Assembly: GCA_022315425.1 (NCBI GenBank)
Contig: JAIUPT010000040.1
Location: forward strand, 186,001 to 250,000
Length of the DNA: 64,000 bases
Source: Pseudevernia furfuracea
Taxonomy: Eukaryota > Ascomycota > Lecanoromycetes > Lecanorales > Parmeliaceae
Direction of reading: 5' to 3'
Below, one piece after another: positions 56,903 to 64,000 of this stretch; within the stretch, counting starts at the first letter, position 1; every line of letters begins with the position of its first letter. Under the pieces are notes generated by a model. It had not been told where the DNA came from and searched no databases. It saw only the letters and a list, made by a program, of their open reading frames with translations. The position numbers were made by a program, and so were the translations under genes.

Positions 56903-57442
56903 TCAAACTTCATCGTCACTTTCAGACGTGCGACTGTCATCTGGATCATAGTCTGCAGCCATAAATTCCAATTCGACCAGGTCAGCATCCGGCGGTGCAT
57001 CCCCGTCCGTGGAATTTTTCAATTTGCCACCGCGGCGGAAATTATGAAAGGGCAGAGACCCAAAGATCAAGGCCCCAATACCCAGCACAACTCCAACTGC
57101 CAAGAGGAGCAGGATGAATCTCAAGAACCATCTAAAAGCTATGGCCAGCCAGTGTAGGAAGCCGGCAATGAAAGAGGCGTTCCCCGCCATTGGTGCACCG
57201 AGAAAGCTCCAGAACGAGCTTCGAGTGGCATCATCGCTATCGGGTTTAAGAGACGGGAGAGAGGGGGCGGTCATGGTGTAGGAAGAGGGCGATGGAGTCT
57301 TTATCATCTCATGAAGCGTTGAGACGACGGCTTCCTGACCACCAGAAGTGGGAGTGGCGGCTTGGCGTAATCTTGCGACGGGAGGGCTGGTCACGTGAGC
57401 GCTATCACTAATTGGATGGAATTCGAATGTATTAGATTTCAT
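56903..57442 (-). CDS. hypothetical membrane protein
   Basis: 179 residues from the ATG at 57442; the frame is open a little further but only from a TTG. The first 80 residues are polar with a Thr/Ser/Pro bias. Residues 92-128 hold two adjacent hydrophobic segments, FIAGFLHWLAIAFRWFL and ILLLLAVGVVLGIGALIFG, which could form a hairpin in a membrane. After them comes a short basic patch (NFRRGGKLK) and an acidic tail (ADYDPDDSRTSESDDEV). The charge pattern places the tail on one side with a single or double pass. I recognise no family. Confidence 0.5.
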   Translation of the reverse strand: MKSNTFEFHPISDSAHVTSPPVARLRQAATPTSGGQEAVVSTLHEMIKTPSPSSYTMTAPSLPSLKPDSDDATRSSFWSFLGAPMAGNASFIAGFLHWLAIAFRWFLRFILLLLAVGVVLGIGALIFGSLPFHNFRRGGKLKNSTDGDAPPDADLVELEFMAADYDPDDSRTSESDDEV

Positions 57443-57789
57443 AATCAAGAAGCGATCTCAGATGGAATTCAATTGTGAGTTTCTAGCAGTTATGTTCTAC
57501 ACCGTTCCAGAGCTTACTTACAATTCGGCAGTGGAACGTGCAACATCTTGACTGCTGCGGAGGAGCTTCCGTCTTAATTGTACGTGTGTCATTGGAATGT
57601 AACTGTTACTGTTGAAGTTGGACCCCAAAAGGAAGGTCTTCTAAATGCAAGGGTTCCAATTTTGGGGAAATATACTAGAATAAATGCAAATCATTATATT
57701 GAAGTTCCTGTTACTTGTTGCCTAAGAGAGTACTTTCTTACTAGTGTTGTAACCCATGCAGTTCATGGCATCAATCATCCAATGCCAAA
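57443..57789. other. AT-rich gap
   Basis: A roughly 350-base stretch noticeably richer in A and T than its surroundings (for example 57640-57720). A 76-codon plus frame crosses it without recognisable content. It could be decayed repeat DNA. Confidence 0.45.
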
Positions 57790-58838
57790 TCAACGACTCC
57801 CGGGGTAAGATAAATCCTCTATGAGGGCGTGCGAATTGCAAGATTCGACTTTGTCTTTGCGGCATCCATCTACTATCTCGAACTTTTCCAGCTCCCTCTT
57901 GACATAAGGATCCCTTTCAAACCCTTGAAAATCAAGATACTTCAACCCTAACAGCTTCTGGACGGCGTTTCTCAAAATATCATACAGAACCGATTCCACT
58001 GTTGGATAAGGCGTCCACGCGTGGTGGTAAGGGCCCTTGGACTCCTTATCACTCTCAAATACCTCACCACTCTCGAACCAGCTCGAGTACGGTCTCATGT
58101 CACAGGCCTTCAAAATTACACTGAGATCACGAAGACCCGAAAGGTGAATGTGCAGTAATTGAATTACCACGTTCATTGCTTTGCCGATTGTTGGGCCATC
58201 TTTATATCCTACACAATCATCATCCAAAGCTATAAAACGAAGTGTCGTGAGGCTCGCTGCGTTTTCTTTCCCGATCCTGTGGAGGAAACGGGCAAACAGA
58301 GAAGCCTGCATCTCGAAGAAGAGTGTGGGCCAAGCAGCCTCGCGGTATCCAAAGAGCCATAGACATTGGCTTCGGAGCCGTAGTTCCTCAGCGGGTTCTG
58401 TAGTATCGAGCGCTGTTCTTGTGCATAGGTCTGGGAGTGAGACGTAGAAAGCGTTTTGGCCGTAAAGAATCGGTGCTGCTTCATCGTGTATGGTCTTGCA
58501 GGTTTGTAGGATTGCGGGTGCGAGTTCTAGTGGGAGATCCCCAAACCAGTAGGGGTCCCCAGGGCGGTAGGCTGTCTGCATTCCCACTAGCTCGAACATG
58601 TGCATGAAGTTTCTAGGGTTTTCGGGCTGTCTTTTGGTTTCGATATCTATACCCTGCAACTTTTGACCATCGTGTTGCCATTCGCGCGCAACAAGAAGAT
58701 GGTTGTAAATCTCTAGTCGGATTTCTGGCCGAGGGTATCAGCTTATGTGGAAGAGTTGCCAAGATCCAGGGGTGACATACCCGTGGGAAAGTCAAGGAAT
58801 CCTTTGATAGGACGATCATTCCTCGATCTCTGAACCAT
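57790..58838 (-). CDS. 2EXR-like fungal protein, copy 2
   Basis: Two exons (58838-58781 and 58724-57790) give 330 residues. The donor is GTATGT and the acceptor is CCAG; the join reads DFPTEIRLEIYNHLL, the F-box-like opening of the family. The start MVQRSRNDRPIKGFLDFP is set by the ATG at 58838; a nearer ATG is in the wrong frame. The second signature is TCKTIHDEAAPILYGQNAF. A long C-terminal part is helical with conserved Leu patterns. It shares both signatures with the gene at 23370-24065, although the rest has diverged. Function is unknown in this family. Confidence 0.78.
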
Positions 58839-58897
58839 TGTCGTAACGTAAGTGGCGCAAAAAACTAGGAATTAGGAACTTTTCTATACAAGAGTAG

Positions 58898-58933
58898 GTG
58901 TGTGCAGCCAGTGTGTGCAGCCAGTGTGTGCAG
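58898..58933. repeat. 13-base tandem repeat
   Basis: GTGTGTGCAGCCA is repeated twice in full and once in part. Confidence 0.9.
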
Positions 58934-59697
58934 AGCGTAAAAACAAGATATAGGTATTGTAGAGGCCAAGACATACTAGACCTAAAAAGTATTTTTCTCG
59001 AAACTTCTCACCTGCAAGCGTCTTGAGCAGTCTAGTGGGCTCCTCGATCATCCTCAAGGTCTCCATTAAGGTCCTCGAGTGGCAACTCCTGATTATTGCG
59101 GCTGAGCTTCTTTCTCTAGACTGCTCTGAAACAGAAGGCAGGCCTTCTTATAACCAAGACTGCTTTCTCGAATTGAGTAGAATGCCTGCTTCAGACAATG
59201 AACAGATATTTGGGAAGAGAGACGCATCTAGCATCGATATCGCTTTAACCGTTCGATACGCAGATCGTAAGCGTTCATTTTACCCTGTCTTTTAAGATAC
59301 ACCATCTATGCTGATTTTGCCGACTGCAACCGGTAAATGCGCAATCGACGTGACGATACTCGGACCACGGTGGAGAGCTAGTTGGTATGACTTCTGGGGC
59401 TCTGCTGTGATGATTGTGGCTATGTGTGCGAAATTTGGATTGTCTGGCGTTGCGTCCACTACATGCATGAAGTCTTACATATTAAAAAAAAAGTGGTCGC
59501 AGCTGGCGAGACAGAGCTTGCGGTCAGAGTCAAAATTGATGTCTTTGCAACTTTGCCGGGGGCTACAGCGTAAATTGGGCTCTCAAGAGTCTTTTTGCTG
59601 GATTGTATTGTTATGTTGAATAATATGGGTACTATTGACTGTATTGGCTAGACTGAAGACCTATAGGTAGTATCTACAGGAGAGTAGGTGTCACACT

Positions 59698-59734
59698 AGT
59701 GCCAAGCCACTAGTCCGGGTAGGGCTGACTGCCA
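59698..59734 (+). repeat. dispersed repeat, copy 2
   Basis: It shares AGTGCCAAGCCACTAGT, then GTAGGGCTG and GCCA, with 20067-20103. Same strand, about 40 kb apart. Confidence 0.55.
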
Positions 59735-60352
59735 TGGTTTTCAACATGTTAACTAGAAGGCCACACGACGACGCGAGACAGAAATTCTGGAGGTTTGCAG
59801 AACCTGATCAGGAATATAGGCCGTCGTAGTTTTCCTACCATAGGCAATCTTTGGCATCGGAGCACATGTTTCCACCATTTAACACGCGGCGCACAATGGG
59901 ATATGCGAAGCAATATTTTCACCAGGAGAAGTTAAAGGAGCTTGCGACTAAAGTATTGTACTACGATTAATCACTCTATTACTGCAACTTGAGAACACAA
60001 GTTCCAGAGACTAGCGGACGGCAAGTTACAACAGTATAAACAACAATTCCACCCGCAGAAAGACCCAGACTTCAAACCTAAGCACCAAAAGACTCAAAAT
60101 TGCAACGAAGGTCGAAGATAGAAGCTTAGCATTTTGTTGGATCGCAAGCTCGGTTCTCGTGATAAAGCCGCCTTGTGCGAAATGAGAAGCGGCTAATCAG
60201 ACAGACGAAACCACTCTCTATATCTTTGTTGCGCCAGTTGCCCATTGTGTTGGCTAACTCACACACAGATGGTTTTGACAGTCTTGATACTAGAGACAGC
60301 TGCAGTTCATGTGACTTTTTCGTTTGAGTCCATCACACGTGCAACCTCCAAA

Positions 60353-61519
60353 ATGAGCTCACGCATTTTTCTAGTATTTGCACTTTCACTCTATGTTTCC
60401 ATGACCTCCGCACTTCCTTCCGATTTGCGAAGCTTGAACCCGGCCAATGGAAATGTTGACAGCATTACATCGAATAGCAACATAACGACACCCAACCTTC
60501 TCAGGGCACACAACGTGTCATGTCTCGATACCCGCAGGCCTCCAAAGCTGATTGCTTCAGATTGCGACTACATCCTCAACGTAATGATTCTCCAGGAGCC
60601 CAACGTTTTCAAAGAGCGCATATTCAAGCACAATTCATACATGACCGAGGCTGGAGTATATGCTCAATCTCGATGGCAGCACTTCAGCTGCGAAGTTGAG
60701 GTCTTCGGTCAGAGGCATGCTAGCCAGCTGCTCAGTCTCGTTGATGTTGCTCTCATGGTGGACAAGATCGTTCGTGAGTGTGTTACTGATATCATTGATT
60801 CAAAAGGCGGCTTGAGTCTTGCAGGCGATGTAAGCAGAGGGTTTCAGATTACTCTTCAGGGATATGTGGAGCCTGAGAGAAGTTCTGCAAAGAACTCCAG
60901 CATCCCTCAGCAGCCAGCTGTGAGCGTATCCAGACGAGGAGTACTATCTCAACATCACTCAGAAAACCCTGCAGAACCTCAGTCGCTGGAGATCAGGGAC
61001 CCGCTGATGCGCGTGTCCTGGGTGGTAAATCACCCAGACGTCACCTCAAATTCCACAATTGGTACACCACGACCTGCAAGACACCCAGTCCATTGTTTCA
61101 ACCCCTTCATAGTCCATCTACAACCCGCCGCACCAACAGACTGCACTTTCATCATTAACCAAGTCATCCTTCGCCTCTTCGACCCGACGAGGGAGCTGAC
61201 CTTTGGCTTCACGGACGCCGCAGATGTCAATCTGTCGAAACCAGAATATCAGAAATGGCAGTACGGGCAATGCATGATATCAGTGAGAAATATCGATGTG
61301 ACTCGAGTCGATACCTTCCGGCTTCTTGATGTAGTAATCACCGCGAGAAGGATCACTACGCAATGTCTAGTCAACGCGCAAGACAAGATCGGCGGCATTG
61401 CGAATATTGGTGTGGAGGGGAGAGGGTTCTATGTTTATGTTGGCGGTCCGCTAGGCTCAAGCCCCCAATTGAGTGACGTGATGCTTTTTCGTGAGAGTAC
61501 TGGCGTAGACAGCTTCTAA
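60353..61519 (+). CDS. secreted protein with two tandem four-cysteine domains
   Basis: 388 residues from the ATG at 60353; the frame is open upstream, but the signal peptide MSSRIFLVFALSLYVSMTSA begins here. The protein is an internal duplication. Copy one has Cys57, Cys71, Cys113 and Cys143. Copy two has Cys248, Cys264, Cys307 and Cys338. Spacings between the last three are 41/29 and 42/30 residues. Each copy shows the same plan: a D-C-x-(Y/F)-I start (SDCDYILNVMIL, TDCTFIINQVIL), a Cys-x-hydrophobic strand, a long helix ending in a Cys (IVRECV, ITTQCLV), and a Gly-rich strand (KGGLSLAGDVSRGFQITLQG, IGGIANIGVEGRGFYVYVGG). A linker with an SRRG Kex2-like site joins them. The protein is extracellular; the function is unknown. 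Confidence 0.8.
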   Translation: MSSRIFLVFALSLYVSMTSALPSDLRSLNPANGNVDSITSNSNITTPNLLRAHNVSCLDTRRPPKLIASDCDYILNVMILQEPNVFKERIFKHNSYMTEAGVYAQSRWQHFSCEVEVFGQRHASQLLSLVDVALMVDKIVRECVTDIIDSKGGLSLAGDVSRGFQITLQGYVEPERSSAKNSSIPQQPAVSVSRRGVLSQHHSENPAEPQSLEIRDPLMRVSWVVNHPDVTSNSTIGTPRPARHPVHCFNPFIVHLQPAAPTDCTFIINQVILRLFDPTRELTFGFTDAADVNLSKPEYQKWQYGQCMISVRNIDVTRVDTFRLLDVVITARRITTQCLVNAQDKIGGIANIGVEGRGFYVYVGGPLGSSPQLSDVMLFRESTGVDSF

Positions 61520-63044
61520 AGTTTCAAAAAAGGCCACCGAGTTTTCCATTAGGTCTAGATCTTGGCTCTAGGATCAACTTTGTCACTATATATCAGACCG
61601 AGTGCAGGAATTATATCTAGATCATTCCCGGTACCCATGTTTCCACAACCAGTGAGTCCCACGGCCACAGCAGCTGTTACCATTTAACCCTTTAGGTGTG
61701 GGAATTCCGAGATAGAGCTCTAATACAAAAATGGAAGCGTTCAGGGTCTTGAATTTTGCTACGTAAAGCTCCAGCAAGTGTTGCCAGAGTACTTCCTAGC
61801 GTAAAAACACAGCGCAGTACAATGACCGTTAGCTGGAGATAAACGAAGTATTACACCAGCATTATACTCGAGTAGGTAGCGAAGCCTCAAATGACAGCAT
61901 GGCGATAACGGCAAAGAGAGTCAAGGCGCAGTGTTTTGTCACTAAAAAATTAGAACCAAGGGATTGAAGAAATAATCGAAGAGACTTTTAGGACTTCACG
62001 GGTGGCCTGTTAATCATGATCCCCGCTGCAGACCGTCCAGCCTGGTGATGCTAGTCGGTGAGGACTGCGAACAACACTGTCCCATACGGCCAAGGTATTT
62101 CTATCAAGCTTTCTGAAATGACAGTGAATCTGACACTCTTTCTAAGCAGGATCTTGTTGTAGCGCGAGAAAGTGGGCGGGGGAGAACAACGAACATCATT
62201 CACAACTAGTGAGCCCAACTCCACTCCTCACGATCTAGATGATTCCCTCCTCCACAAAAGCCCATTAGCAGAGAAATCCCTCGCGATACTAACTGTAAAA
62301 AGGCCCAAAGTGGCCGTTCTTCAATTTGTCGAAAACTACTGGGTTAGATCCTCGAGGATTGCTAGGATCATAGAAAATCGTAACAACCATGCCTCGTTCC
62401 GTGACATCTGCAGACTGTCAGGTCGAACTTTCCATATTACAATAGTACTTACGACCCGATGGATATTGCCATTGATGAGGCCGCCATACCCCTGGCCGAA
62501 GACAGCCGGTCAACACTGGCGCAAGGACTTCTGGTGGTGCCGAGAAGGCTGCAAGAGCAATGAGTAGAGCTATGCTTCCTATTAGACCGGCCTGTATCCT
62601 AGGGCTTTCAGGGATTTCGGTCTGATAATCATAGACCTTGGGTAAAAGCTGAGGCATCCAGTGACGCGAGCCCGGTGCAGCGATGTGCTGGCGATCACCG
62701 ACGGATGAGACAGCAGAGTATATACGTTGTGTATTGTTTGTTCTGAAGTGGTAGAAACCGAGGGGTCTCCAGCCTCCATTATTCAGATATATATGCTTCT
62801 TTTCTGCATCGAATGGGACAACAAGTAACTGAGGCGCTTCCGGGTTTTGTGTGAATATGGTGGCGGCACTGTGAGTTTGGGCGACGGGATTATTGAGTGC
62901 GACATGAGTCATGATGCCGCCTACCCAACGGAAAAGCATGCCATTTCTTCGAGTATACCCAGTTTGGGATTCGGGTGGGTCCCAGTGGAAAGGTCTTTTA
63001 ACGCGGTCTGGCTGCGCTCGATAGATGGACTCTAAGGGGTCAAT
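61520..63044. other. 1.5 kb gap with one weak open frame
   Basis: Except for the candidate at 62418-62939, I see nothing supported. Confidence 0.5.
62418..62939 (-). CDS. possible hypothetical protein with a membrane segment
   Basis: 173 residues from the ATG at 62939. It has a polar N-terminal half and a hydrophobic run near residues 115-133 (IQAGLIGSIALLIALAAFSA). No family is recognised and the ends show no support from splice sites. It may be a fragment or a chance frame. Confidence 0.25.
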   Translation of the reverse strand: MLFRWVGGIMTHVALNNPVAQTHSAATIFTQNPEAPQLLVVPFDAEKKHIYLNNGGWRPLGFYHFRTNNTQRIYSAVSSVGDRQHIAAPGSRHWMPQLLPKVYDYQTEIPESPRIQAGLIGSIALLIALAAFSAPPEVLAPVLTGCLRPGVWRPHQWQYPSGRKYYCNMESST

Positions 63045-64000
63045 TCAGGCATAGAAACTAATCTGAGCTAAGGTCAAGCTGCTGGGCTGGTGGATCCCTG
63101 AAATCGGCCCATCACTGTTGCTAATGCCTCTGTTGAGCGGTGAATTATCTGGTTCAACTCCGGCAACGAAAGTATCAACATTTACTCCTTTTTCGGTAGA
63201 CCTGTTTACTTGCTGCAAAGCATACTCAAAACGCCGGACGTCTTTTTGGCGAGTCTCCTCCTTGCGAAACCACTCCCTCCAATTATCGTCTGTCTCGTCC
63301 TGGTCCAGGTCATTCTCGTCTGACATTTCGAAGGCATCCAGGCTCGACACGGAATTTGGATCTTCTATATTGGGAGCCTCTGAGTCCTGGTCTCCTCGCG
63401 TGCTGTCTTCATCGAGCCCCGCAGAATCTGGGAGCGCAAAGACAGCGGTTTTCTGAAAATGGAGTGCGGCATGGCTGAAACTCGGATGCTTTTCTAAGCA
63501 GATAGGACACTCTTCGCGCCAGATATCACAAGGGCTCAGCGGATTGAGGTGGCGTGTCTGTGGTAGAGACTCCTTTGGATCTGGGCTTGGGCCATGAGTG
63601 GCTGGAGCCTGGTCGCTGGGACTAGCTGGCTGCAACTTCGTGTCTCGATGGGCTTTAACTTCATGGCTGATCCAGTCTTTGATGTTATCATACTGTTGAT
63701 CACCTTCTGTGCAGTCCTCATACGTACACACGTATGGCCTGAGATCCTTGAGTACATGACGTCTGGATACTTTTGTCAGTTATTTCTTACAAAGAAACCA
63801 GGCATTCAACTTACTCCCACGCCATTCTGGTAGAAGTGCGAGTCGAACAAAGGACGTGGCAGTATGGGCACTCGAAATGTTTGCCCGTGCAGAGCTTCTC
63901 GGGCAATGGCGGTATACTAACATGGTTTTCGTCGTCGTCTATGAACCAATTTGCACATGTTGAGCTTGAACCGACTGAAGCGGTATCGTTCAAATTGATA
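63045..64000 (-). CDS. C2H2-type zinc-finger protein, 5' part beyond the window
   Basis: Two exons are visible: a partial one from the right edge to 63815, and 63762-63045. The donor is GTAAGT and the acceptor is CCAG; the join reads AWERHVLKDLRPYVC. Zinc-binding parts are FECPYCHVL with the RHV step, YVCTYEDC followed by WISHEVKAHR (C-x4-C and H-x4-H), and a late ECPICLEKHPSFSHAALHF ending in FALP. This three-part order is typical of large fungal zinc-finger proteins of unknown function. The region after FALP is acidic and disordered. The start lies outside the window; the frame is open to the edge. It resembles in plan the short protein at 7003-7284, but that one is much smaller. Confidence 0.7.

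Larger units (their letters stand above)
58839..60352. other. gap with a 13-base tandem repeat and a dispersed repeat
   Basis: A short tandem repeat is at 58898-58933, and the second copy of the dispersed repeat is at 59698-59734. Short open frames at 58884-59066 (minus) and 59308-59619 (plus) have ATG starts but no recognised content. Confidence 0.5.

Noticed and set aside
58884..59066. Possible upstream first exon for the second 2EXR-like gene (METLRMIEEPTRLL)
   Set aside because: It has a good GTGAGA donor, but joining to the next exon brings a stop. The ATG at 58838 explains the gene alone.
1..64000. CRISPR array, rRNA genes or an intact transposon
   Set aside because: No direct-repeat array with spacers, no rRNA-like stretch and no transposase or reverse-transcriptase motif was found in the frames read.

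Overview
The window reads as nuclear DNA of a filamentous ascomycete (Pezizomycotina). The reasons are short GT-AG introns of about 50-140 bases with GTAAGT-like donors and CTGAC-like branch sites, genes packed on both strands with 0.3-3 kb gaps, and families typical of these fungi: NACHT-ankyrin (NLR/STAND) proteins, HeLo domains, a PTH11-like fungal rhodopsin-fold receptor, 2EXR-like proteins and small secreted cysteine proteins. I cannot fix the class or species. I rebuilt many gene models by joining exons across reading frames, so splice sites are inferred from motifs and phase, not from transcripts.

Left part (1-24 kb): a REX1-like 3'-5' RNA exonuclease (1679-3844, minus), mitochondrial ribosomal protein mL54 (5504-6295), a small two-finger zinc protein (7003-7284), an intact NLR-type protein with a HeLo-like N-domain, NACHT and ankyrin repeats (7982-11400, minus), a seven-exon gene for a 1359-residue protein of unknown function (14967-19665, minus), a HeLo-domain pseudogene (20340-21287, minus), a small helical protein and a 2EXR-like protein.

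Middle part (24-47 kb): a secreted four-cysteine protein (24352-24851), an F-box protein, a secreted SnoaL-like protein, an SRR1-like protein, an eight-exon seven-helix rhodopsin-type receptor (32505-34083), a six-exon SDR oxidoreductase (34900-36200), and a housekeeping block: COX17 (39960-40396) tail-to-tail with ALG6 (40682-42656), and ALG6 head-to-head with a nucleolin/GAR2-type protein (43382-45066). A low-complexity protein with a C-terminal membrane segment follows.

Right part (47-64 kb) is accessory in character: a second STAND-type N-domain protein without NACHT (49262-51007), a cysteine-rich secreted or membrane gene with clashing frames, a secreted protein with a Thr tract, a probable frameshifted pseudogene, unknown ORFs, a second 2EXR-like protein, a secreted protein built from two tandem four-cysteine domains (60353-61519), and a C2H2 zinc-finger gene cut by the right edge.

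Functionally the housekeeping genes cover RNA processing, mitochondrial translation and copper delivery, N-glycan assembly and rRNA maturation. The accessory genes centre on non-self recognition (NLR, HeLo, solo N-domain) and secretion. No rRNA, CRISPR, convincing tRNA or intact transposon was seen.
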